From Sclerurus mexicanus (Eukaryota > Chordata > Aves > Passeriformes > Furnariidae), in the NCBI GenBank assembly GCA_013396755.1, contig VWZF01001867.1:62001-126000 (forward strand): a stretch of 64,000 nt of DNA. Direction: 5' to 3'. The translations under genes were made by a program, and so were the position numbers. Shown here piece by piece: positions 15,001 through 26,300 of the stretch (within the stretch, counting starts at the first letter, position 1; each line of letters begins with the position of its first letter). The notes beneath the pieces are model-generated. The model searched no databases, had not been told where the DNA came from, and saw only the letters and a list, made by a program, of their open reading frames with translations.

Positions 15001-15304
15001 ATTGTAATTCAGGTCAGAAATATAGATCTAATTTTATATTGTGACTCTACAGGAGTATTACAGCTCACCTGCAGATCTGTAATCAGAGATTTGCAGCTTA
15101 TAGGCATTCTTCCACTCTGTGATGAGAAAGTAAACCTCTTGCTCTTTAATTCAGAGCACATTAAACTACAGGACCTCTTCTAGCTCACAGCTCTCCAGGT
15201 TGTGGCTGAGTTTTTACTTCATCTGTTTCACTGTGAATACCTGTTTGCACCCACACAATCAAAGGGCACTCTCATTCTAATTAAATTTCTTTCCACGATC
15301 ATCA
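9021..15304. other. Intergenic AT-rich stretch, no gene recognised
   Basis: Only short open frames. Poly-T runs occur at about 11921-11932 and elsewhere. A perfect octamer-type ATGCAAAT word is present near 14077, which alone carries little weight. No coding exon or known repeat was recognised. Confidence 0.55.
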
Positions 15305-15775
15305 GAGTCATAGAATCATTTAGTTTGGAAAAGACCTCCAAGATCATCAAATCCAACCTCTGACTGATCACCACCTTGTCAATTAGACCGTAGCACTAAG
15401 TGCCACGTCCAGTCATTTCTTGAACACCTCTAGATACGGTGACTCCAGCCCCTCCCTGGGCAGTCCATACCAATGCTTGACAAGGCTCTCTGTTAAGAAA
15501 TTCTTCTTGACGTCCAACCTGAACCTCCCCTGGCGCAGCTTGCGACTATGTCCTCTCTGTCACTGGTTGCCTGGGAGAAGAGACCGATCACCGCCTGGCT
15601 ACAATCTCCTTTCAGGTAGTTGTAGAGAGTGATAATGTCTCCCCTCAGCCTCCTTTTCTCCAGGCTAAACAACCCCAGCTCCCTCAGCCACTCCTCATAT
15701 GATTCACTCTCTAAACCCTTCACCAGCTTCATCGCCCTTCTCTGGACACCTACAGTGTTTTTCTTTAAGTGATGA
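15305..15775 (-). mobile_element. CR1 LINE fragment, antisense, 3' end at left
   Basis: Starts with the reverse of the CR1 3' terminus (catagaatcatttagtttgg) and continues into the ORF2 tail. The minus-strand translation shows VQRRAMKLVKGLES, LRELGLFSLEKRRLRGDIIT and a YLKG motif, the recognisable C-terminal part of CR1 reverse transcriptase. It is relatively well preserved. Confidence 0.92.
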
Positions 15776-16714
15776 TCCATCGTGCCAGAGATGGAAGTGG
15801 AGGAGGAGCTTTTCCAGCCTTTTTGTACCTCTGGGTGGTGCCATACAACTCCTCTACCTTGCAGCAGTGGCTGTCACACAATTGTAGGTTCAGCATCCTC
15901 GTTTTGCAGTGCCTTCTCCACTCCATTCTCCACTTGTTTACTGAATTGTTTTTCAGATTGCACCCTGAATATCCATGACAATGTAAATTTGCCTTCTTTA
16001 GAACAAACCCAGGAACTTGTAAAGATGGGCTAAAATTTGCGCCTCTTTTTTTCACCTCATAAAGTCTTCTTGTATGTGGATAGTCTGAACTTTGTTGAGC
16101 TAGCTTAGACTTGCACCATCACAGCATTTTAATATATACTTCTCTGAAATATTTCAAATGTATATACAACAATACACTTTAAAATAAATACACTTTGTTA
16201 TTTCCCTCTTGCTCATGGGATGTTTACAATTTCAAGTCTGGTATACCAAGTATTAAGCTCAAAGTGCTACAACAAAATTTGCATTTTACTGCACTATTGA
16301 TTCAAAATATACAAAAACTAGCAACACGATGGCCTTTATTATAGTATGTCCAGAACATGATTTTGTTGTTATGACGCCTTTAATTCTAATTAAATTCCTT
16401 CCTGTTTGGAGTTCGTTCTTTATGCTAAAAATCAAAAAGTGTCCATTATAATTGCATTAGTTATGCAAATCCAGAATCCATTTTGTTAATCGATATTGAA
16501 GGAAATCGATTACTTGTCTGTAATTATTCAAAAAATGCCTAATTGTGCACATACTTGAAAATATTTAAAAATCAGAAGTACAACCACCCCATCTTCTGAT
16601 CAGCTTGTGGTATGACACATCAGAAAGCTTATAAACACCCTTGATATTGGCTGTTCTCATACTTAATTGAGAATGCTTGCAATTGTAGCAGCTTCGATAC
16701 GTGCTCAACCTCCA
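15776..16714. other. Spacer between oppositely oriented CR1 copies
   Basis: AT-rich sequence with short overlapping open frames and no recognisable product. The word ttctaattaaatt, followed by a ttcc-rich run, occurs both at about 15276 and 16383, which may be a small duplication or chance. Confidence 0.5.
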
Positions 16715-17145
16715 GAAAAGCACTAAGTGCACGATGAGAGACAAGAAACTATTGGAAAGGGTCCAGAGGAGGGCCACAAAAATTATTAAGGGGCTAGAGC
16801 ATCTCGTACGAGACAAGACTAAGGGAGCTGGGCCTGTTCAGTCTAGAGAAAAGAAGACTGAACGGGGATCTCATTTAATGCACATAAATATCTCAAAGGC
16901 AGGTGTAGAGACGGATGACGCCAGACTCCGCTGTGGTGCCCAGCAATTGGATGAGGAGCAATGGCCATAAACCAAAACACAAGAGATTCCAACTCAACAT
17001 GAGGGAGAAAGCACTTGCTTGTCTTGAGGCTGGCAGAGCACTGGCACAGGCTGCCCAGGGAGGCTGCAGTGTCCCTCTCTGGAGATGTTCAGAACCCACC
17101 TGGATGCGGTCCTGCGTCACCTGCTCTTGGGGACCCTGCCTCGGA
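16715..17145 (+). mobile_element. CR1 LINE fragment adjoining the CpG island (first of two)
   Basis: The + strand reads DKKLLERVQRRATKIIKGLE, then the SREKK motif and a tail with ctggcacaggctgcccaggg and ggagatgttcagaacccacc, all CR1 ORF2 3' features. It breaks off near 17145, where a second CR1 tail begins. Confidence 0.88.
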
Positions 17146-17402
17146 CCAGGCGATACCGGGATCATCACAGGGGAGATTCGGATTAGGTATCCGAGAAAAC
17201 AACTCACTGGTGGCCAGGCATGGGAACACGTTGCCCAGGGAGGTGGTGGAGTCACCGTCCCTGGAAGTGTTTTAAGAGGCACCTGGGTCTGGCGCTGGGT
17301 GAGGGGGTTTAGGCGTTTAAGGAATGCACTGGTACTGCTCGGCTGATGGTCGGCCTTCACGATCATAAAGGCCTCTTCCAACCCTGATGATTCCATGACT
17401 GT
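17146..17402 (+). mobile_element. Second CR1 tail, joined to the CpG island
   Basis: A second copy of the CR1 terminal region in the same orientation: gggaacacgttgcccaggga, ggtggtggagtcaccgtccc, then ctcttccaaccctgatgattccatgac, the CR1 3' end. It repeats the segment already present about 180 bases upstream, so two independent insertions or a tandem duplication lie back to back. It ends at the edge of the CpG island. Confidence 0.85.
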
Positions 17403-17676
17403 ATCCCCAGAGGTCCCTTCCCGCCCCAGCGACTCTGTGAGGGGGCTGGCACGGCACCGCAGCTCCATTTCGGCTGCGCGGCGCACGAAGAGTTCCAGCC
17501 GTGCACACACACCCGACTGGGTGCCCCGGGACGCCTTCACCTCGAAAGGCTTTCCCCTGAGAGCACACCTTCCTTCCAGTTTCATCACTAGCGGTGGTCA
17601 GGCACACGCAGACACCGCCCGACCCCGCGGAGGCACCGGGGCCTGCTGGGGAAGCGGAAGGGCCGCCCCGCCCGCG

Positions 17677-17703
17677 CGGACCCGGACCCGGACCCGGGCC
17701 CGC
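17677..17703. repeat. GC-rich hexamer repeat at the gap edge
   Basis: Consecutive cggacc/ccggac units (cggacccggacccggacc...) just before the gap. On the other side (18104-18132) ccgtgt-type units recur. Such GC-rich short repeats are a usual cause of sequencing dropout in avian promoters. Confidence 0.7.
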
Positions 17704-17721
17704 CCCTCAGTCCGCCCGCCC

Positions 17722-18097
17722 NNNNNNNNNNNNNNNNNNNNNNNNNNNNNNNNNNNNNNNNNNNNNNNNNNNNNNNNNNNNNNNNNNNNNNNNNNNNNNN
17801 NNNNNNNNNNNNNNNNNNNNNNNNNNNNNNNNNNNNNNNNNNNNNNNNNNNNNNNNNNNNNNNNNNNNNNNNNNNNNNNNNNNNNNNNNNNNNNNNNNNN
17901 NNNNNNNNNNNNNNNNNNNNNNNNNNNNNNNNNNNNNNNNNNNNNNNNNNNNNNNNNNNNNNNNNNNNNNNNNNNNNNNNNNNNNNNNNNNNNNNNNNNN
18001 NNNNNNNNNNNNNNNNNNNNNNNNNNNNNNNNNNNNNNNNNNNNNNNNNNNNNNNNNNNNNNNNNNNNNNNNNNNNNNNNNNNNNNNNNNNNNNNNN
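17722..18097. other. Assembly gap (376 N)
   Basis: An unbroken run of N within the CpG island. The readable flanks do not encode the expected MINDY3 N-terminus (about 94 bases, one spare G at the end), so exon 1 most likely lies here. Apparent open frames crossing the gap are artefacts. Confidence 0.95.
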
Positions 18098-18240
18098 CGT
18101 TTACCCGTGTCCGTGTGTCCATGCCCGTGTCCCGGCGGCGCGGTGCCCCCAGCGCTGCCCGTGTGTCCGCACTGCCGGCACCGCCGCGCGTGGCCCGCGC
18201 CACAGAATGATGCGGCAGCTTCCCCTGCTGAATAATTACT

Positions 18241-21200
18241 TTATTTTCTCGCAGCTCGGTCGCCTTTAGCCGCAAATCGCCAGAGGAACTTAAAACTGAG
18301 TGAAAAAGGAAATGCATTTCCTGGCTATTTCAGGAGCGGCTCATGCCGTGATTTTGCGTAGCTCCTGGAAACGCGAATATAAGTTCTGCTTTGGTTTTGG
18401 TTTTTGTTTTTTGGTTGTTTGGTTGTTTGTTTTTTTTTACGAAGAATATATGAGTGGCAGATAGACTTAGTAAAAGTGGGGGCAGGCTTGGGGCAGAGCC
18501 ACAGATATATTTTTTTAAGCAGGTTGCTTGGCCATGGAAGCAGGTGCATGTCATCTTTAGGATGTGGCAAGAGGTAAAGCAGTAATAACGATGGAAACGG
18601 GGGTATTTGTAAGGTGTTTCTTTTATATTTAAATTATGCAGCCTGCGTGTAATTTCTTCTTACTGGAGACTTTATGGTGTTCTTTTAAAACTGCAATTGC
18701 AAGGTGTAAAATAGAGGCTTGCCTGTAAAAATTATATACAAGGAATCACTCTGTGTACCTGTCCTCGCTGAAAGAAGGGGATAATATCCCTCTTTGGGCC
18801 TTGAAAAATTCTAGTAATGGTTATGATGTTTATGTTAAAATCACTAACTCCTGGAGAAGATTCACAAGTGATAGTGGAATTTGTAGGACTCAATGCATTA
18901 CCAGAGGGATGCCTTTTTCTCTAGGTCTGTCTGTGTTAATTCAGTGAGAAAAACTTTGAGGGGAAATGCCAAATTCCTTCTAAAATCTAGAATTTAGGCA
19001 GGCATAGTAAAGCCATTACTTTTCTTAGTGAAAAGCTTATTGAAATATAATTACTTCCTGAAGTATCTCTTCCAGGTTTTGTTAATGTTGCTGTTTCAGT
19101 ACAAGGTTTGTGCAAAGTCAGAAAACAAGAATTGGTGTTAAAAAGCTTAGTTATTTAACCAGCAATGTTGGATTGCCACAATTGACATTTTAGAGATAAT
19201 TTGTATGAGAAGTTTTAGCAGTTTCCAAATTTATTGAAAGGTGTGTTATAGTGCCCTGCACTTGTGATCCAGTGAAGGACTAATGGAAAAGGTCTCTGGT
19301 GTTCTTGGTGGCTTCTGCAAAAGAGCTGTTATTTCCTGTCTGGCTTTAGGGAAAGTCCTGTGACTACTCTGTAGTGTATCTCTTCCATTCTCTATATCCT
19401 CCTTAGTATAACCAATTTTTGTGTAGCAAAACCCAATAACAATAAGTTTAGTATGTTGTTTGGAGATTGTTGGTTTCAGTCACTCACATAGCTGCATAAT
19501 ACTTTTACCCAGCTTTCTGTTTCTATTGGGCTGAAAAAGTTCTGCAGCATTTACTTACTGCAAAGCACTTGTGTCAATACTGACTCATCAAGATTTAAAC
19601 AAAAAAAACACAAACAAAAATATCAATCTTTATTATTTCCAAAGACTCCAAAGTTTAAAAGATAGACTCTTGTTTTGCATAATATATGCAGAAAGCATCA
19701 AACAACTAGTTTGGTGTTGGGGTTTTTTGTATTTGTTTTGGGGTTTTTTTGAATGGAGTGCCAACACTAGCATTTATTTCAGATACTTGCTGAACATTGT
19801 CTGATCCTTTCTCAAACCCTTTGGAAGTTGAGAACTGTGATTTTGATTTGGAGAGAAAAGTAGAGACTAGGGAGGGTATTGAGGAATGTAAGACTCAGCC
19901 AGTCAGTTTCTCAGTAAAGACAGATTCCTGGAATCCTCATCATGCACTAGATTCTTTGATCATCATACTCATTTGGTCAGGACTGAAGATGGGCTAATCA
20001 GCAGGCAATTAGCAGAACTGACCCAGCTCATGTGGATGTGCTGTTGGAAGTTAGTGACTAATTCCCTCAGTTTGCTGCATTGGCAACTTTAAATATATTG
20101 TTCTTATTCCTGACTTAACAAAGGCGTGACTGCAAAGTTGCTGTTGCAGTGGTTGTGAGGTTTTTAGTGTGGGGTTTCTTTATAGAATTTTTTTTCTTTA
20201 TGATTGCAGCAGAATTTGCGGTTTGAACCATGTAGATTCTGTTTACCAGAATCCTCAAAGCGAACAAAAGAATGTGGTGCAAAGCTTCAGGATGCTCTTG
20301 GTGTTTCCTGCCATAGGTATGATGACTTAGGAAGGAGTTAGAAACAGCACTGAACCCTAAAGAAAGGTACCCATGTTAGAAGTGATTTTCTTCATTGATC
20401 CATTCTCCATTGATTCCATTCATAAAGCTGCTCTTAAGATGAGCCCCAAGGCATCAGGTCCATACAATAGGTTTGATAACAATATCCTTTCAGAATTTCA
20501 TAAACTGTGTTCTCACTGGTCTTTGGAAAGAAAGGTAGGGGCAGTCTTTTTAAAACAACCACTTAACTGCAAAAGAATAGTGTGAAGGTATTAATAGTAC
20601 AGCTTGTGTATATATGGTTAATGTACAATATAAAAATGTTAAAATTATATACATGTTAAATGATATAAAGACAGATTTGGGACTGTCATAACTCAAAATA
20701 ATGGGCAATAGACTGACTACCAACAGGAATCTAGATCTACTCCCTCCCCCCTCCACCCCAAAAGCAGTAGAGCAGTAGTGATGTTGAAAAAATTGGGTCA
20801 GTGGAGCATTTAATAAGGTTATAAATGACACAGAGGATGAATGGTAATGGTGGTATTTTATGTTTCTTACAGGTAAATGATGATAATTATACTCATGGAT
20901 AAAAGGCAGACAGATTAATTAAAGATTATTCTGGCTGCATTACATCTCTTCATGAAATTTTACCTTAAGTGGAAAAAGCTGTATGATAGATATGACTGGT
21001 TAAGAGTGAGAGTAAGTAGAAATTAGTCTGGATCAGAGATGCTCATCTTAGTCCATAGCTTAAAGGGTGGCCAGACCATTCTTACAAATCATAAGGAAGA
21101 GCATGGAGTTGATGAGTATTTCCAGAGATTGCCCAAGATGTGACTCTTATGGAGGGTTAAAAAGGTAAGTAGGTGTGATTGCAGCCTGAGGTAGACTTGA

Positions 21201-23233
21201 ATCCAGCTGGACTTCAGACTGCTGGTTTCTGAAATTTCACCTGAGCTGATGTCAGATTTTATAGAACTTTTTTAAAAGAGAGCAAGACCATACTGTCTGA
21301 AGCCCATTTTTTTGCTTAAAGCTTCTAGAATCTTAATATTTATTAAACATTAGGCAGTATTTAGGTAAATAGAAATAAAGTGCTTCTTCAGGTATTATAT
21401 CTGTGTTTTTTCTGTGGTTGTATTCCATCACATTTGGTGTAGTACCAACTTTGCCTTGTCTGTCTCAAATTTGTATTCGTTCTGGTGGATCACATTCGGT
21501 GTTCTTTATTTTTAGGAAGCAGTTTTGAAAAACAGGGCAGGGTTAAGCTGAGACAGTTCATGATTTCTGTAAGAAGCCTGAAGAATGGGAAGCAAAATCA
21601 AGATTTCTAAAGTGTGGTTTAATGGTACCACAGCCAAGTATGTTGTTTTTCTGCAGTGACCAAATCATTAAAACAACTAAAAAAGTCTTTATTGTTGCAG
21701 TGTGCTTAGATGGCATGCAATAATGCTTCAAAGTAGGGGAGAACTTACCTTTTAATATGCTAAGCCTGCACAAACTAATTCAGAAAGTTTAAAGGACTGG
21801 TGATATTTCTTATTAGGGCATATTAACAGAGAAGTGAAATGACACTACTGCAGACTTAGGTTGAAGTATGAATTAATGGAGCTTCGTTGCTACATGAGTT
21901 GATGCTGGATCTAAGTATGTAGGCTTGATGTACATCTGGGTTTTGGATATAAAATACATCTTTCTAGTGCACGCTTGCACTTGTGGTTAAAAATAAACCT
22001 GGAGCCTTCTGTCAGATACAGGGAAAACCCCAGGGCTACAGCAATCCTTTTTAAAACAAACAAACAAAAATGTTGTGGAACAACTACCATTTCTGTGATG
22101 AAATATGGCCTACAAATTGTTCAGTAGTCCTCTCTTGCCACTTAGGATGATGTACCTGTCATGCTGTCATGTGTGGGGGATGCATTTCCCCAGCTTAAAG
22201 TCACATCCAAGAACTAGGGATGCTTTTGATATGGCATAAGGTAATGATACAGAACTGGGAAAAGAAGAAATTGTGGGGAAGAAGCATTGAATATTCTTTC
22301 TGCTGAGACTGACGCTGTCTGTCTGTGGAAAGATGCATGTGTATCACCTTTTTGCCTGCCCCCACTTGCTTGCTGGCTGCTGACTGCAGTTGCATGGTTT
22401 CTACATCACACTGACCTAGAGTCAATTCTGCACAATTTCGTCATTAAAAGAATAATGCAAAATATCACTCATTGTAAGTTGCCACGTGTCAGCTTCATCA
22501 AGGCAGTTGTCCATGTATGTGCATTTGTCCATGAGAAACAAAAGCTGTGAATATCCGTATCTTAAAGGCAAGTTTAAGGGCAAGGTGGTAATGGGACAAT
22601 TTTGCAATAATTGCTCTAGCATTTGCTTTATTATGTGACTGTAAGACTATTCTGAAATACAAATACATTAAAGATGGAGGAGAAGAATATGGGATATTTT
22701 ATCTCAATAAACATGGTATATCTTCTGTGAAAGAACACCTTTGATTCAGTGGTTACAAGTGAATATTAAAATTACTTGGCATATTTCAGTCTCAATAGGA
22801 CTCACTGATAGGCCAAAAATGAGACTAAAGGGGGGCATACTGTGCCTTTTACAGGGAATAGAAATGTATTATGCGTTTTCAGTGAGGGTTCAAAGGTGTA
22901 TTTTTTTTTACGTATGTGAGACAAAAGATTACCACAACCAAATTTTAATCTATTGATGAGAAATAAACTCATAATTCTTTTGTTTAAAACCCTGGCTGTT
23001 GGCCCTTTGTGACCATGATTTAATTACTGAGATAAATAAGCTGTCCTTTCACCTGTACTCACAACTTTTTCTTCAGATAGTTTAACCGTATTCTGTTGCA
23101 TTATCAGGAAAACAAAAACTTACCTGATCTTTAAAGGTGAATAAATCAGGTGTCATTTCCATTTGGGAAGGAATATACATAACATGTGCTTATTTACGTA
23201 TTTCAGTAAATGAAATCTTTTCTCATTTGACAG
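18241..23233 (+). other. MINDY3 intron 1 (downstream part)
   Basis: AT-rich intronic sequence between the CpG island and exon 2. Apart from the T/G-rich tract at 18385-18440 and A/C-rich simple sequence near 19600-19620, no feature was recognised. Confidence 0.8.
18385..18440. repeat. T/G-rich low-complexity tract
   Basis: Run of ggttttggtttttgtttttt, then ggttgtttggttgtttg and a T9 run, just downstream of the CpG island in intron 1. Simple sequence; no other meaning seen. Confidence 0.8.
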
Positions 23234-23313
23234 GATTTGTCTTTAGTGACTCTGAATCAACTGCATTAGAACAATTTGAAGGTGGCCCTTGTGCAGTGAT
23301 AGCACCCGTACAG
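23234..23313 (+). CDS. MINDY3: MINDY3 exon 2, catalytic cysteine
   Basis: An 80-base exon flanked by acceptor ...gacag and donor gtaaga. It begins one base into a codon (the G comes from exon 1) and reads GFVFSDSESTALEQFEGGPC then AVIAPVQ, residues 32-58. It carries the nucleophile Cys51 and the likely oxyanion-hole Gln45. Because the first base of its first codon lies in exon 1, its 5' phase predicts that exon 1 ends with a single spare G. Confidence 0.96.
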
Positions 23314-26300
23314 GTAAGATGCCTTTATTGTAGGAATGGTTTAAAATTAGCCCAAAATTTGTTCTTTGTATATTTCAAATAAATATGAAAAAATACAGAT
23401 TAGTTGTATTTTGATTTCATAATTAAAGTGTGGATGAGACTACTCTATAAAAAGGTGGAGATGGGTATGGGCTGACTTTGAACTATAATTTTGCAGAAGG
23501 ACATTTGTTTGAGGAAGTGCAGCAGGTTGATCCATGCAGAAGTAACTTCAAAGTGGGGAATGCATAATAAAGGGGAGAAGGAAAGGATCAGAGATAAATG
23601 TAATCCTCATTCTTTTAATCTCTTGAATTCCCTGCCTTAAAGGGTAATAGCAGTGTCACAGTGACTGCTTTAGCAAACTGTATTAGAAATATTTGAAGTA
23701 GTTGATTTTCAAACCTAACAAGGCCTGCTATGTAATAGTAGGGGAAATATACTTTTGAAGTCCTAGTTAGAAGAATAGTTGAAGTATGTCAGGTGAATAC
23801 GTTTTATTCTGGATACGTGCTTGGGATTTCACTTGTGCTTCAGATACGTTCAACCAGCCATGATAGTGATTTTTTTGTTTTCATACTCCATCGTACCTTG
23901 TATGCTGTGTGCGTGCTCTTTGCAGTGCTGTTTCTGGGTCAGTTCTGACTGCTGGGTAGATGTAGGGCCTATACAGCAGTTTGTCTAGCTGCAACTGTTC
24001 TTCACTCTTAGGACCACACTGCAGAGACAGGCAGGTATTGAGTCAGAGGCTAGGTTTTCTGGTAATGTGCTCTTGACTACTCTTAAACACAGTTGAAATT
24101 CTGCAGGTATGTCTCAGTTTGATTGGAGGCCTTGTCCACTGATAAGGGACATATTAAAGTTATGTAGCAGAGTGAATCTGATCATGAACTGAAAGGTATC
24201 TGGGTCAGACGACTGATGCTGTGGAATTGTTTGCACCTGTGGTGTGTATAATGCAATTGTAATAAAATCCCTGTTACTTCAAGACACTCTAAACACTGGT
24301 CTCACCAAAAAACTTGTACTGCAGGAAGGAGCACCACTTGTTTAAGTGGCAAACAATCAATAAAAAAGTATTTTATTGTGAACTGCACTTCATAGTATGG
24401 CTCTGTCTAGTTCTGTGGTCTTAAAACCAGATGCAGAGGGTCTGGTCTCTGATTTTAGACTTGTAAGTCTTTTATATGAGGGGAGTGGAGAGTAAATAGG
24501 ACCAGTCAGCTCCTTAAAGGCAGTGCCAACTCTTTACCATATCAAATGTTCTTATAGATAGTGTTTTTTTCAGATTTATATATAGTTCAACTACCTTGAA
24601 ATTAAGTGATTAAAGCATGATTAACCATGAACTGAGTTCCAGCTAGGGAAGGAGAAAAGAATCAAACAGATCCTGTAGTGCCTTCTGCTGCTGTGAATTA
24701 CTGAAAAGGTGTGCAAAAGATCTGTGATGGGAAAACAGGGTGAGTGTTTCAGGAAAGAAGTGAAAGTTGAACCAGTTGTTTTTAAGGTACTGTGAATACC
24801 TGAAATGGCATCTAGTAAAGTAATCAGAAGGACCAAGACCCTGCTTCCCAAAATTTGTTCTTTCATTGTTCCTTATCTGTAACTTAGAGCATATCATTTT
24901 AACTGCAACATTAGTGTTGGTGGAAAAACAAAGTAGGGATGCGTGGTTTTTCTTTAACCTGATAAGCAAGTTATGACTTGCAATGGTTAAAAGAGGTGGG
25001 CTTGTAAACTACTAAAGAATTTTGTCTGAGTGACTGAAGATGTCTTGTACTGCTGGTCAGTTATACTGAAATATATTTGTGCCTCCATTACTGCAGTCCT
25101 GTGAGTCTGGAGATGTTTATGTCAGTATGTACTCTCTGCATTTGAGGCACACTGGACATTCCAACTGAATAGCGTTGAATGTAGTTATGAGGCCACCTTT
25201 GTAGTTAGTTTGGCTGGGAAAAGTCAGTAAACTGTGCAGGCTCATGGGCTTGTACTGAACGATGAGCAGCTCGAAACCCTTCTCATAACATGCAAAAATG
25301 CTTTGGTATAGAGTGTGTGATGTAATGTAAAATTTGGTGTTGTCAGTTATTTTAATATTATTTTATTCTTTGATAACAAAGGCATTCCTTTTGAAGAGGC
25401 TTTTTACCAGTGAAAAGTCTACTTGGAGAGACTGTCCAGGTACTGAGACCTCTTTCCCCCCTTCCCCCCTTTATTTTTCATCTTATTTATTTGTAAAACA
25501 TGTCTTAGTGCAAATAATGTAAAATATTCCACAGTTTAAGTGTGCTCCCCTGCCATATGTATAGTAAATACTTCTAAATTCCCAATTGTGAGGTCTGTGC
25601 TTGCTCATACTATTTCTGCATTTTATGAATATTTAATTGAAGTCTATTATTTAAAAAGGTAATGGATTAGAAATCATATAAACCCACATTTTTCTAAAGA
25701 CAGGTTTATAATTCTTTGGTCCACTATAGTCAAAGACCAATTAACATTTTTATCTCATTTTTTAACTCAATTATTTAGATAGCGTTAATGCATAAAAAAA
25801 TTACTATTAGCTTATATGTGACACTGTTATCAGCAGTTGAACTCAAGTAGGTTTCTGATCTTGCAGAAGAGGAGCAGAAGAACCTTCTCTGCCATACATT
25901 ATGTGATATTTTGGAAATGGCTTGCTCTGATAATTCTGAATCATACTGTCTGGCAACATGGATAAGAGGAAAAACAACTGAAGAAACTGCTAGTATTTCT
26001 GAAAGTTCTGCAGAATCTAGTCGTCGAGAGGAACAACCTTGTAAGACGTATTTCTTTACTAAACTACCTGTGACTTAGTGAGCTATTACATAGTTTTTGA
26101 GGGGCTGCTGCTTTTTATTAATTCACAGATGGCGTTTTTGCCTTTGTAATTCCATTAGCAACAGACAGATTTTTGTCTCTTGTAATTAGAGGCATTGATC
26201 CTTTTTATTGAAAGGAATATGCTGTCTATCACTGGAGTTCTAACATACATGTTCCTTCTGAATTTCAGCAATTTCTGTAATCTTTTCAATTTTATTTTTT

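Larger units (their letters stand above)
17395..18240 (+). promoter_or_regulatory. CpG island, presumed MINDY3 promoter
   Basis: GC-rich, CpG-dense sequence on both sides of the N gap, in sharp contrast to the AT-rich surroundings. It contains GC-box (Sp1-type) motifs such as CCGCCCCGCCC at 17663-17673 and a second cccgcccct near 17700. It sits about 5 kb upstream of MINDY3 exon 2 on the same strand, which fits a housekeeping-type promoter with exon 1 inside. The transcription start cannot be placed because of the gap. Confidence 0.8.

Noticed and set aside
16893..17588. A 231-codon minus-strand frame upstream of the CpG island
   Set aside because: It is antisense to two CR1 tails and runs into GC-rich promoter sequence, where stop codons are rare by composition.
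17395..18317. Long open frames (213-271 codons) across the CpG island on both strands
   Set aside because: Most of their length is the N run; the real flanks are GC-rich promoter-type sequence without a recognisable protein.
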